A DNA stretch of 64,000 nt from Aquisphaera insulae (GCF_011064615.1 NZ_JAALJH010000025.1:37178-101177), one strand, 5' to 3'; shown: positions 9,209 through 17,297, numbered from the stretch's first letter. The notes: a model not told the origin generated them from the letters alone. Made by a program: numbers and translations.

Positions 9209-9337
9209 ATGATCAATGGTCGACGCCAGGTAGCCATTCACAGCGGAGTCGATCGTGCTTCGTGCTTTCGGCCCGGCGAATGGAGCGACGAGCGACGAGA
9301 GCCCACGCATTTAACACGGAGTGGCTGGGTGATCAGG

Positions 9338-9363
9338 AAGCGATGAGTGATCACGCATCGCTT
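9338..9363. repeat. 26-base palindrome
   Basis: The left half, AAGCGATGAGTGA, is matched at 12 of 13 positions by the reverse complement of the right half (AAGCGATGCGTGA), with no spacer. It contains the perfect 8-base palindrome GTGATCAC. It could be a terminator stem for the sigma-factor gene, a protein-binding site or a recombination site. Confidence 0.6.
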
Positions 9364-9493
9364 GCCGTTCTCGGGTGCGAGCGGGAGCAAATGCGTTGCC
9401 GATCACTCCGGTTCGCCCCTCAACGGACAACCCCGCCCCACCGGTTCAGGGGGCGGTCGATCGGGCGGTCGCCAGAAATTGGAGGCTCCCCGA

Positions 9494-9550
9494 TGTGGCG
9501 ATCTGCCACACAAGCCGTTAGAATCATCGTGTGGCCGTTCGCCGTACAAT
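9494..9550 (+). promoter_or_regulatory. probable promoter/operator of the toxin-antitoxin operon
   Basis: TGTGGC (9494-9499) and GCCACA (9505-9510) form an inverted repeat with a 5-base spacer, and a third TGTGGC half-site lies at 9530-9535. A TACAAT -10-like box follows at 9545-9550, 22 bases before the antitoxin ATG. No clear -35 is seen. The layout fits autorepression by the ribbon-helix-helix antitoxin. Confidence 0.5.
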
Positions 9551-9571
9551 CGCTCGAATCCAGGGTGATCC

Positions 9572-9850
9572 ATGTCCACCGGAGCCAGGAACGCCCGGCT
9601 CAACGTCCGGCTCCCTGCCGACCTCAAGCAGGTCATCGAGGAAGCCGCCGCTTCCGTCGGGCAATCGGTCAGCGACTTCGCCGTCAGCACCCTCGTCCAG
9701 CAGGCCCGGTCGGTCATCGAGCAGCGGACTGCGACCACCCTGAGCGCCCGGGACCGAGAGCGTTTCATCGCCATCCTCGATGACTCGACGGCCCGGCCGA
9801 ACGCCGCGCTCGTGAGGGCAGCCAGGAGGTACAAGAGGAACCTTGGCTGA
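9572..9850 (+). CDS. DUF1778 (TacA-like) antitoxin
   Basis: The 92-residue protein starts with a ribbon-helix-helix DNA-binding segment (ARLNVRLPADLKQVIEEAAA, then GQSVSDFAVSTLVQQA). The acidic and basic C-terminal half (SARDRERFIAILDDSTARPN) is the part that in TacA-type antitoxins wraps and blocks the acetyltransferase toxin. It overlaps the toxin gene by 8 bases, the usual antitoxin-first order. Inverted TGTGGC repeats upstream are candidate autoregulatory sites. Confidence 0.88.
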   Translation: MSTGARNARLNVRLPADLKQVIEEAAASVGQSVSDFAVSTLVQQARSVIEQRTATTLSARDRERFIAILDDSTARPNAALVRAARRYKRNLG

Positions 9851-10394
9851 GTCTTGCGGCGATGTCTGGTCCATCGTCCGGCTCGGACCCGGCCATGACC
9901 GCACGGGCTTCGACTGCGGGAATCCCTTCCTCAACGACTGGCTGAAGCAGAGGGCGGGCCAGTTCGAGAAGCGAGACCTGGCTCGTACCTTCGTCGCCAC
10001 GAAGCCGGCCTCAGGAGTCGTGCTGGGCTATTACGCCATCTCGAACCACCGTGTCAGGCACGAAGACCTCCCAGCCGCGGAGGCGAGGGGGCTGCCCAGG
10101 CTGGATGTGCCCGTCTTGCTGCTTGGACGACTGGCCGTGGATCGCACCACCCAGGGCCAGGGACTCGGCTCTCACCTGTTGATCGACGCCCTGCGGCGTG
10201 CCCAGTACCTCGCCGAGCACGTGGGCATCCGGGCCGTGGAGGTCGATGCGATCGACGATTCGGCTCGCCAGTTCTACCTTCAATTCGGGTTCGTCCCCCT
10301 CCTTGATGACCCGAATCACCTGTTCCTCTCCATGCAGATCATTCGCAAGCTGGGACTGCCCCCGCTTGAGCGCAGCTCGACGGGGGCACTCTAA
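9843..10394 (+). CDS. GNAT acetyltransferase toxin, TacT-like
   Basis: The 183-residue protein has a GNAT fold with LGRLAVDRTTQGQGLGSHLL, including the acetyl-CoA-binding Q-x-x-G-x-G loop (near residues 95-115). The N-terminus reads GHDRTGFDCGNPFLNDWL and the C-terminal strand holds FYLQFGFVPL with the conserved Tyr/Phe. In the known family such enzymes acetylate the amino group of charged aminoacyl-tRNAs and stop translation; here this is inferred. Translation probably starts at TTG 9843, inside the end of the antitoxin gene, implying coupling. No ATG lies near the expected N-terminus. Confidence 0.88.
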   Translation: MAESCGDVWSIVRLGPGHDRTGFDCGNPFLNDWLKQRAGQFEKRDLARTFVATKPASGVVLGYYAISNHRVRHEDLPAAEARGLPRLDVPVLLLGRLAVDRTTQGQGLGSHLLIDALRRAQYLAEHVGIRAVEVDAIDDSARQFYLQFGFVPLLDDPNHLFLSMQIIRKLGLPPLERSSTGAL

Positions 10395-10401
10395 TCACCC
10401 C

Positions 10402-10450
10402 GCGAGCGACTGGTGGGCTACCTGGCCGCCTGCCGGAGGGAGAGAAACAA
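10402..10450 (+). pseudogene. remnant resembling the 3' end of the GH9 gene
   Basis: The segment aligns with 6939-6990, the last codons of the GH9 gene. The core CTACCTGGCCGCCTGCCG is identical. There is a 1-base deletion just before the core and small changes after it, so the frame is lost. On its own it is short, but with the amylase fragment at 7390-7766 it frames the sigma/toxin-antitoxin segment in the same order and orientation as the intact genes. Confidence 0.55.
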
Positions 10451-10627
10451 CCGAGACACCGAGGCACGAAGATGACAACGGAGGTACGGTAGGAGGTCGT
10501 CGCACGTCCTCTTCCCTGTCGAGCGATCGGGTTGATTCAGGAATCTGCCGTCCGTCCTCAAGGACCGGGAGCCTATCTCACGCTCCGCCATCACGACTCG
10601 AGACAAGCTCCGCCCCTGGGGTTCAAG

Positions 10628-10745
10628 TTCCGGGATATCTCGAGACTTCTCGCCGAACCCGACAGGGATGGTCGAGTTGCAACGGGAGGGGATGAGCGTC
10701 CTCTCCTCCTGTCGGGTTGAGCGAGAAGTCTCGATATTTCCGGAA
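10628..10745. repeat. long imperfect inverted repeat (MITE-like)
   Basis: The left arm (10628-10666) and the reverse complement of the right arm (10708-10745) agree at about 35 of 39 positions. Both contain CGAGACTTCTCG, itself a near palindrome, and an ACCCGACAGG end. The 41-base centre can fold again (GGAGGGGA against TCCTCTCC). No coding capacity. It could be a miniature transposable element, a REP-type palindromic unit or a very strong transcript-end hairpin. Confidence 0.7.
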
Positions 10746-10857
10746 TGATCTCCGATTTTGGTGAAACTGGCCGGCGTCTTTTCAGGACTGTACTGAATAG
10801 GCGAGCGCGCGATGCTGCGCGCTCTACCCAGTGCACCCGAGGCGAAGGCGGCCGGCG

Positions 10858-11894
10858 ATGAAGAACAGGGCGCGGGTTTCGGCGAGGAGTCGGAAGGTCG
10901 TGGCGCTGCCGAGGGCCCGGGGCCAGGATCCCCGGGGCAAGGAGCGGAAGACGGCGGACTACCTCAAGGACGCCGGCCTCGGCGCCAGCGACCACGAACG
11001 TGAATTGCTGGCAAAAGCCGCCGAGCTCTCCTGGAAGATCGAGCAGGTCGAGAAGGCGGAGTCGGCCTTCCTGGCAAAGGTTGCGTCGAAACCGAAGGGG
11101 CCGCGGAAGCGGTCGCTCGCGACGAACGAACCCAATCGCGACCGGGTCGAAGTCCTCACGAAGAAGCTCCTGGCGTGGACCGGCTGGGTCGACGCTCCGA
11201 GCGAGCAGGCCACGGCGATCATCGCCGAGCTGGAGAAGTCCGAGGCGGGCCGGCTGACGCTCCGGGGCCACTGGCGGACGCTCCGCGACTGGATCCGGCT
11301 GGGGGGCGAGATCGGCCTCCCCGAACGGCATCAGTTCGTGCGATTCCTCGGCGGCGATTCCTGGGACACGACGATCGACCCGCTGATCAACGCCGTCTTC
11401 CGGGCCTGCAATGCGCTCGATCCCAAAGGCATGGCCGGCTGCGAGGCGTATTTCGCCGCCGCTCGCGAGCATGCCCGGGGAACCGAGGCGTTCCTCATCG
11501 AGTCGCTCTCCTGGCGCGAGCTGGGGCCGCCGCCGAGATCAGCCGATGCGGCCTGGACGTTCCTGCTGCGGGTCATCGACGACGAGCTCGGGCGGATCGA
11601 GGCCCTGGAAGGCGAACAGGCGGATGCCGGTCAGGACGAATGCGCGGCGTTCCTCGCGGAGGCCGACCTCGAGGGCTCGCGGCGAGAGGTCGCGGCCATG
11701 AGCCGGGAGCTGATGGAGGTCCTCGACGAGCTTTGCCGTCTCCGCAAGGGAAGGAAGGACGCTCCATCCTCAACCACCGGCTACGTCGAACGATCGCGGG
11801 AGCCCCGGCCGGAGCCGTCGTCCGTCGCTCCCGGGGATGCGGAAATCGCACCGGCGAGCACGCCGTCCTCGTCGCCCCAAACGGTTTCTGGTAA
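10858..11894 (+). CDS. hypothetical helical protein, 3' end unresolved
   Basis: Coding character is good from about 10900 to 11770: a helical, charged protein with SDHERELLAKAAELSWKIEQ near residue 45, TLRGHWRTLRDWIRLGGEIG, and an ELMEVLDELCRLRKGRK helix. A Pro/Ser-rich tail follows. It distantly resembles the helical proteins often found beside transposons in Isosphaeraceae, but I cannot assign it. The frame has no stop until 13209, where it would run out of frame across the whole hydrolase gene at 12299-13138, so the true end is unclear. A -1/+2 shift would end it at the TAA at 11892-11894, which is used as the boundary here. A frameshift or loss of the original stop is likely. Confidence 0.5.
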
Positions 11895-12298
11895 AGGCCA
11901 TGCGGCGATCCTCCGGGAAGCGCCGAGCGACGAACGGACCCAATTCGCGGGGGATAACGAGGCGGGGGTCGAGACGACGTGTTCGAACCCGCCATGTTGC
12001 GGCGAGCGGTCGATGGCCGGGCCGTTCCGCCCCGGCCAGCCGAGCCCATTCATCCTCCCCTCGAGGTCGGACCTTCGAAAGGTCCACGGCATGGGACGGC
12101 GTGCCCGGAGTCGACCGTGCTCGGCTCGAGGACCCGGCGCGAGCGATTTGATTCCGGCCCGGTGGCGAGGCCCCCGGCCGGGGCGGCGGCCCGAACCCGC
12201 TGGCGCTCGAGCCCCGGCGCGTCGAGCAGGGAAGACGACAGCCAGGCTGCGATTTCGTAGAATGCTCGCGGAGATCCTCCGGAGGGGGACTCGCCCTC
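11895..12298. other. stretch without a convincing gene
   Basis: The plus-strand frame of the preceding gene stays open here but its translation turns Arg/Pro/Gly-rich and loses protein character. It may be decayed coding sequence. A GGAGGGGG ribosome-binding site for the next gene lies at 12281-12288. Confidence 0.4.
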
Positions 12299-13138
12299 AT
12301 GGTGAACAGTGGGAGCACGGCTCGATTGATCCAGGATGCATCCGTCTCAGAGAGCCCCGCGGGGCGGCAGCTCATCTTCCTCGGCACGGGAACGTCCACG
12401 GGGGTGCCGGTCCTCGGCTGCGACTGCGAGGTCTGCACCTCGCCGGATCCCCGCAATCAGCGGACGCGCCCGAGCGTGGTCCTGGAGTTCCCGGCGGGGC
12501 GGCTGCTGGTGGATACCTCGCCCGAGATGCGGATCCAGCTCCTCAGGGAGAAAATCAGCCGCATCCACGCCATCGCCTTCACGCATCATCACGCGGATCA
12601 CCTCTTCGGGCTGGACGACGCCCGGCTCTTCCCCAAATGGACGGGGGGGCCGGTGCCGGTCTTCTGCGAGCAGGAGACCGAGGACTGTATCCGCCGGGTC
12701 TTCTCGTACGCCTTCCGGGACGAGTCGCGGGACTGGCCGGCGGGATTCGTCCCCAAGATCGAGTTCGTGCGGGTCCGGCCCGGGGAGCCGTTTCACGCCC
12801 TGGGGCAGGAGATCCTCCCCATCCGGCTGGACCATGGCCGGTTCTCCGTGCTGGGCTTTCGGGTGGGAAACCTGGCGTATTGCACGGACGTCAACCGGAT
12901 CCCGGAGTCGAGCTGGGGGCTCCTCGAGGGCCTCGATACGCTGGTCCTGGACGCGCTCCGGTTCGAGCCGCATCCGACGCACTTCTCGGTCGAGGAGGCG
13001 CTGGCCGCGGTCCGCAGACTTCGCCCGCGGCGGACCTGGTTCACGCACATCTCTCACGGCCTCGACCACGAGGCCACCGACGCGTTGTTGCCCGAGGGGG
13101 TCCGCCTGGCCCACGATGGGCTGCGGATCCCATTCTGA
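12299..13138 (+). CDS. metallo-beta-lactamase-fold hydrolase, PhnP-like
   Basis: The 279-residue protein has the FLGTGTSTGVPVLGCDCEVC start typical of PhnP-like phosphodiesterases, including the Cys pair that can hold a structural zinc. The metal-binding THHHADHLFGLDD motif lies near residue 95, DHGRFSVLGFRV near 180, and LDALRFEPHPTHFS and THISHGLDHE near the C-terminus. Such enzymes cleave cyclic or linear phosphodiesters. No phosphonate (phn) genes are nearby, so the substrate is open. It heads a co-directional run into the nucleotide-sugar genes, with 128 bases to the next start. Confidence 0.85.
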   Translation: MVNSGSTARLIQDASVSESPAGRQLIFLGTGTSTGVPVLGCDCEVCTSPDPRNQRTRPSVVLEFPAGRLLVDTSPEMRIQLLREKISRIHAIAFTHHHADHLFGLDDARLFPKWTGGPVPVFCEQETEDCIRRVFSYAFRDESRDWPAGFVPKIEFVRVRPGEPFHALGQEILPIRLDHGRFSVLGFRVGNLAYCTDVNRIPESSWGLLEGLDTLVLDALRFEPHPTHFSVEEALAAVRRLRPRRTWFTHISHGLDHEATDALLPEGVRLAHDGLRIPF

Positions 13139-13266
13139 CGCCCCGAGGGAAGGCGCGGCCCTTCGCGGAGGCCGGATCACGCGATAGAATGCGGCTTGAC
13201 GCCGGCTGACGAGATCTAGCCAAGGCCACGGGGGCGAGCCGGCCAACCGAGGAGAGACACCACGAG

Positions 13267-14703
13267 ATGCGACCCGACCCCGAACTTGCGGATCGACTGA
13301 AGAGGCACGGCCAGGAGCACCTCCTGGCCTGGTGGGACCGGCTGGATGCGACCGGTCGCGCCCAACTGGCCTCCGAGCTGTCCGCCATCGATCTCGACCA
13401 GCTTGATCGACTCGTCGCGGAGCTCGTGGGCGAGGAGGCGGACGCGGCCGGCTCCCTGGCGGTGGACCCGGAGCGGGTCCAGCCGATCGACGTGGTCCGG
13501 CTCCCCCAGACCGACGGCGAGCGGATCGCGCGGCGACGGGCGGCCGAGCTCGGCGCGGACGCCCTGGCCGCGGGCGAGGTGGGGGTGATCCTCGTCGCCG
13601 GCGGCTCGGGGACCCGGCTCGGCTTCGACGGACCCAAGGGGACCTATCCCATCGGGCCTGTCTCGCGGGCCAGCCTCTTCCAGATCCATGCCGAGAAGAT
13701 CGTCGCGCTCGGGCGCCGCCACGGCCGTCCCGTGCCCCTCTACGTGATGACCAGCCCGGACAACGACGAGGCGACCCGGTCGTTCTTCGAGAGCCACGGG
13801 AACTTCGGGCTCGATCGCGTGCGATTCTTCGTCCAGGGGCAGATGCCCGCCGTCGATCGGGTCACCGGCAAGGTCCTCCTGGCCGCGCCCGATCACGTCG
13901 CCCTCAGCCCCGACGGCCACGGCGGCACCCTCGCGGCCCTGGCCGCGGCGGGACCGGACGGCTCGCCGAGCTGCCTGGAGGAGCTGCGGGAGCGGGGCGT
14001 CCGCACCCTCTTCTACTTCCAGGTCGACAACCCGCTGGTCCAGATCGCCGATCCGGCCTACCTGGGGATGCACCGGCAAGCCGACGCGGAGATGTCGTTC
14101 AAGGTGATCGAGCGGCTGACGCCCGATGAGAAGGTCGGCGTGGTGGTGATGGTCGACGGGGTGCCCCAGGTGATCGAGTATTCCGACCTCCCGCCCGTGC
14201 TCGCCAACCGGCGGGTGCCGGAGGGGAGCCTCGAGCTCTGGGCCGGCAGCATCGCCATCCACGTCCTGGAGCGGACGTTCATCGAGCGGCTGGTCGGCGA
14301 CGCGAAGCTCCCCTTCCACCGGGCGGTCAAGAAGGTGCCGTTCGTCGACGCTTCGGGCGCGACGGTGAAGCCGGACGGGCCCAACGCCGTCAAGTTCGAG
14401 CAGTTCATCTTCGACGCCCTGCCATTGGCGAAGCGATGGGCGATCGTGGAGACCGACCGGCCGACCGAGTTCGAGCCGCTCAAGAACGCCGTCGGGCCGG
14501 ACTCGCCGGAGACCGTCCACCGGCGGATGAGCGACCTCTTCGGCGCGTGGCTGGAGCAGGCCGGCGCGACGGTCCCGCGCAGGGCCGACGGCTCGGTCCC
14601 GTTCGACGTCGAGATCAGCCCCCTGTATGCCCTGGACGCCCAGGAGCTTCGCTCCCGGCTCGAGCCCGGCTTCGTGGTTGACGGACCGACCTACCTCAAG
14701 TGA
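13267..14703 (+). CDS. UDP-N-acetylhexosamine/UDP-sugar pyrophosphorylase
   Basis: The 478-residue product belongs to the eukaryote-like UDPGP family. The nucleotide-binding signature VILVAGGSGTRLGFDGPKGT is at about residue 110-130, followed by SLFQIHAEKI, YVMTSPDNDEATRSFF, the HVALSPDGHGG loop and the metal-site segment FYFQVDNPLVQIADPAYLG. The family makes UDP-GlcNAc, UDP-GalNAc or UDP-glucose from UTP and the sugar 1-phosphate in the cytoplasm. The next gene is a GDP-mannose-forming homologue 32 bases downstream, so the pair likely supplies activated sugars for surface glycans. The start is ATG 13267, 5 to 10 bases behind GAGGAGAGA. Confidence 0.88.
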   Translation: MRPDPELADRLKRHGQEHLLAWWDRLDATGRAQLASELSAIDLDQLDRLVAELVGEEADAAGSLAVDPERVQPIDVVRLPQTDGERIARRRAAELGADALAAGEVGVILVAGGSGTRLGFDGPKGTYPIGPVSRASLFQIHAEKIVALGRRHGRPVPLYVMTSPDNDEATRSFFESHGNFGLDRVRFFVQGQMPAVDRVTGKVLLAAPDHVALSPDGHGGTLAALAAAGPDGSPSCLEELRERGVRTLFYFQVDNPLVQIADPAYLGMHRQADAEMSFKVIERLTPDEKVGVVVMVDGVPQVIEYSDLPPVLANRRVPEGSLELWAGSIAIHVLERTFIERLVGDAKLPFHRAVKKVPFVDASGATVKPDGPNAVKFEQFIFDALPLAKRWAIVETDRPTEFEPLKNAVGPDSPETVHRRMSDLFGAWLEQAGATVPRRADGSVPFDVEISPLYALDAQELRSRLEPGFVVDGPTYLK

Positions 14704-14735
14704 CCCAGGTTCCTGACATCAGGGGAGGGACTCCC

Positions 14736-15815
14736 GTGCTGTACGCGATCATCATGGCCGGTGGCAGCGGCACCCGGTTCTGGCCCAAGAGTCGCCGCGA
14801 CCGCCCCAAGCAGCTCCTGCGGCTCCACGGCGAGGCGACGATGCTCCAGCAGACCGTCGCGCGGATCCTGCCGGAGGTCGCCGCGGAGCGGATCATCGTG
14901 GTGACGGGCGCGGATCAGGCCGAGGCCACGCGGGCGCAGCTCCCCGAGGTCCCCGCGGCGAACGTCGTGGCGGAGCCCTGCCCGCGCGACACGGCCGCGT
15001 GCGTGGGCCTGGCGGCCTGGATCGTCCGCAAGCGGGACCCGAACGGGACGATGATCGTCATGCCGGCCGATCACGTGATCGCGCCCGAGTCCGTCTTCCT
15101 GGAGACGCTTCACGCCGGGCTCTCGGTCGTCGATGCCGATCCGTCGGCCCTGGTCACCTTCGGGGTCCGGCCGACTCGACCGGAGACCGGCTACGGCTAC
15201 ATCGAGCGGGGAGAGCTCCTCGAGTCGATCGACGGGATCCCCGTGAATCGGGTCGTGCAGTTCCGTGAGAAGCCGGACCGCCAGACGGCCGAACAATTCC
15301 TGGCGGCCGGCCGATTCGCCTGGAATTCCGGCCTCTTCCTCTGGCGAGCGCGAACCATCCTGGACGAGCTGGGACGGCACCGGCCCGACCTGGCGGAGGC
15401 CCTCGCCCGGGTGGCCGAATCGCTCGGGACGCCCGACGAGGCCGCCGTAATCGCCCGCGAGTATCCGAACCTGCCGAGGGCGCCGATCGACAAGGCCGTG
15501 ATGGAGAAGGCGGCGAACGTCCGCGTCCTGGAGGTCCGCTACGACTGGAACGACGTCGGCGACTGGCGATCCCTGGCGACGCTCCTGGACGCGGACGCCC
15601 AGGGGAACGCCACCCAGGGGGACGTCATCACCCAGGACACCCGAAACTCGATCGTGATCTCCGACGACGGCGGCCTCGTGGCCACGATCGGCCTGGATGA
15701 CATCGTCGTCGTCCAGTCCGGCGGGGCCACGCTGGTGGCGCGGAGGAGCCAGCTCGACCAGCTCAAGGGCCTGGTCGAGGGGCTGACGAAGGACGGCCAC
15801 GAGCGATATCTCTGA
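14736..15815 (+). CDS. manC: mannose-1-phosphate guanylyltransferase
   Basis: The 359-residue protein carries the nucleotidyltransferase signature MAGGSGTRFWPKSRRDRPKQ at its N-terminus, then PCPRDTAACVGLA, MPADHVIAP (with the metal-binding Asp), FGVRPTRPETGYGYIE, VVQFREKPD, WNSGLFLW and YDWNDVGDW. All are hallmarks of GDP-mannose pyrophosphorylase, which converts mannose 1-phosphate and GTP to GDP-mannose. It lacks the C-terminal cupin (isomerase) domain of bifunctional enzymes. GTG at 14736 is chosen because GGGGAGGG lies 6 bases upstream; an in-frame GTG at 14700 overlaps the previous gene. Confidence 0.9.
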   Translation: MLYAIIMAGGSGTRFWPKSRRDRPKQLLRLHGEATMLQQTVARILPEVAAERIIVVTGADQAEATRAQLPEVPAANVVAEPCPRDTAACVGLAAWIVRKRDPNGTMIVMPADHVIAPESVFLETLHAGLSVVDADPSALVTFGVRPTRPETGYGYIERGELLESIDGIPVNRVVQFREKPDRQTAEQFLAAGRFAWNSGLFLWRARTILDELGRHRPDLAEALARVAESLGTPDEAAVIAREYPNLPRAPIDKAVMEKAANVRVLEVRYDWNDVGDWRSLATLLDADAQGNATQGDVITQDTRNSIVISDDGGLVATIGLDDIVVVQSGGATLVARRSQLDQLKGLVEGLTKDGHERYL

Positions 15816-15834
15816 CGCGGAGAGGGGAGGGGCG

Positions 15835-16302
15835 ATGGGGCGAATCCTCGGGCTGGACTTCGGACTTCGCCGGGTCGGCGCGGCGATCAGCGACCCCGGC
15901 CGATCGATCGCCTCGCCGTTGGAGGTCTACGAGCGCGGCGACGAGGCTCGCGACTCCCGTCATTACCGCCAGTTGGTCCGGGAGCACGACGTCGACCTGC
16001 TGGTCGTCGGCCTCCCCGTCCACACCACGGGCCGCGAAGGCGAGCTCGCCGGCCATGCTCGCCGCTGGGGCGCCTGGCTGGCGTCCGCCACGTCCCTCCC
16101 GGTCCGCTTCGCCGACGAACGCTATACCTCGGTGGAGGCGGATCGGGTGATGCTCGACTCGGGCCTGAAACGTCAGAAGCGTAAGGCCCTCCGGGACAAG
16201 CTCGCGGCCCGGATCCTCCTCCAGGCCTACCTCGACGCCGGCTGCCCGGAGGAAGAGCGGGCGCCGGGCCCGCTCCACGACGCGGGCGAACAGGCCACCT
16301 GA
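15835..16302 (+). CDS. ruvX: RuvX/YqgF family Holliday junction resolvase-like nuclease
   Basis: At 155 residues it has the usual length. It shows the RNase H-like fold markers LGLDFGLRRVGAAISD at the N-terminus (first catalytic Asp), LLVVGLPVHTTGREGE in the middle, FADERYTSVEADRVM, and a C-terminal DKLAARILLQAYLD. YqgF proteins act in pre-16S rRNA 5' processing and may resolve junctions. The start at 15835 follows a strong AGAGGGGAGGGG and lies 19 bases after the guanylyltransferase gene, so the two are probably cotranscribed. Confidence 0.88.
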   Translation: MGRILGLDFGLRRVGAAISDPGRSIASPLEVYERGDEARDSRHYRQLVREHDVDLLVVGLPVHTTGREGELAGHARRWGAWLASATSLPVRFADERYTSVEADRVMLDSGLKRQKRKALRDKLAARILLQAYLDAGCPEEERAPGPLHDAGEQAT

Positions 16303-16450
16303 CGTGTGACGGCCACGGATTCCGACATCAAGAGATTGCGGCTTGAACTTTACCGATCGAGCGGGACGGGGTATGACCTGGAGCGACCGATCCAGCTTAA
16401 CAACGAAGTTGCCGTTTGTTGCCTATCGGGCATGGATGCCGGGGTGAAGG

Positions 16451-17119
16451 ATGAGGAACGGGACGCGCAGGGGAGTGGCGGCAATCTGGGTTGCTTCCGT
16501 GGCGATCCTCGGCGCCTGCGGGAACGCCTCCGGCAGCCCGTTGAAGCTGGACGTGACCTACAGCACGACCGGGACGATCGACCCCGTCACCTATGCCCAG
16601 AACGACAGGTTCGCACCCGCCCCGGTGGTCTTCCGCGGGATCGAGGGGGGCTCCTACTCGGCCTCCAGCCCATTCTCGCTGGGCCAGTTCGAGGTCGTGC
16701 GCGTCGCGCCCGGAGACGGGGCGAGCAACGTGCGATCCCCCTTCACGATCGTCTATCAGACCACGGCGGTGGACGGCGTGGCCCCGACCATCAATGAATC
16801 GCACGTGGAACTTCATGGTTGGATCTACGGCACCATCGACGCGAACGGGACGCCGCACCTCCAGGCCCTCTTCGATCAAGGGGGCCAGATGACGGACCCG
16901 AACTACTACTTCGCCCACCCCGCTCCCCCATTCCGGACCGACGGATGGATCAACACGATCAGCGTGAACGACACCAAGGAATTCCTCGCCCTGTCCGCCA
17001 CCGGCAGCCTGACCCCGATCAGCGCCCGGATCGAGATGGTGCCCGTCCCGGAGCCCGGTTCGCTCGCCCTCTTCCTGACACTCCTCGCGGCCACCGCCTA
17101 TCGAATTCGACCCCGCTGA
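16451..17119 (+). CDS. PEP-CTERM anchored secreted protein
   Basis: The 222-residue protein has an N-terminal signal peptide (with AAIWVASVAILGACG) and ends with the sorting signal PVPEPGSLALFLTLLAATAY followed by RIRPR. This is a PEP motif, a membrane helix and a basic tail, as read by exosortase systems. The mature part is beta-rich and unassigned. No exosortase is in the window. Its expected fate is cleavage at the PEP motif and attachment or release at the cell surface or matrix. Confidence 0.8.
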   Translation: MRNGTRRGVAAIWVASVAILGACGNASGSPLKLDVTYSTTGTIDPVTYAQNDRFAPAPVVFRGIEGGSYSASSPFSLGQFEVVRVAPGDGASNVRSPFTIVYQTTAVDGVAPTINESHVELHGWIYGTIDANGTPHLQALFDQGGQMTDPNYYFAHPAPPFRTDGWINTISVNDTKEFLALSATGSLTPISARIEMVPVPEPGSLALFLTLLAATAYRIRPR

Positions 17120-17258
17120 GGGCGTGACCTCGACGGCGGCCCGGGACCTGTTCCGGAATCCCCGATTCCACGGGCCGTCCCACGCGCCCGATTCTTCGCC
17201 TCGTCGTCATGATCCGCTTGACGAGCCTCGATCCGCGAGGACGTTCGACGAATTTCGA

Positions 17259-17297
17259 CGTCCGCCGTCCGTCCGGGTGCCATATTTCCGGCGGACG
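17259..17297. repeat. inverted repeat between the PEP-CTERM and protease genes
   Basis: CGTCCGCCG (17259-17267) and CGGCGGACG (17289-17297) pair perfectly over 9 bases with a 21-base spacer. It lies 140 bases after one gene and 65 before the next. It may be a weak terminator or an operator. Confidence 0.35.

Larger units (their letters stand above)
9209..9571. other. intergenic region between the sigma-factor and toxin-antitoxin genes
   Basis: It holds a near-perfect 26-base palindrome (9338-9363), an operator-like repeat cluster (9494-9535) and a TACAAT box (9545-9550). No further coding sequence was found. Confidence 0.5.
10395..10857. other. non-coding accessory stretch
   Basis: It contains the GH9 3'-end remnant (10402-10450) and the long inverted repeat (10628-10745). 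No coding frame with a plausible start was seen. Confidence 0.5.

Noticed and set aside
6939..10450. Reading the GH9-like repeats at 6939-6990 and 10402-10450 as target-site duplications of one transposon.
   Set aside because: They are too long and too diverged for a target duplication, and the amylase fragment in between fits a tandem duplication with replacement better.
16303..16450. A possible sigma-54 or sigma-70 promoter before the PEP-CTERM gene, expected if an exosortase-linked regulon is present.
   Set aside because: No TGGCAC-N5-TTGC match and no well-spaced -35/-10 pair was found there.
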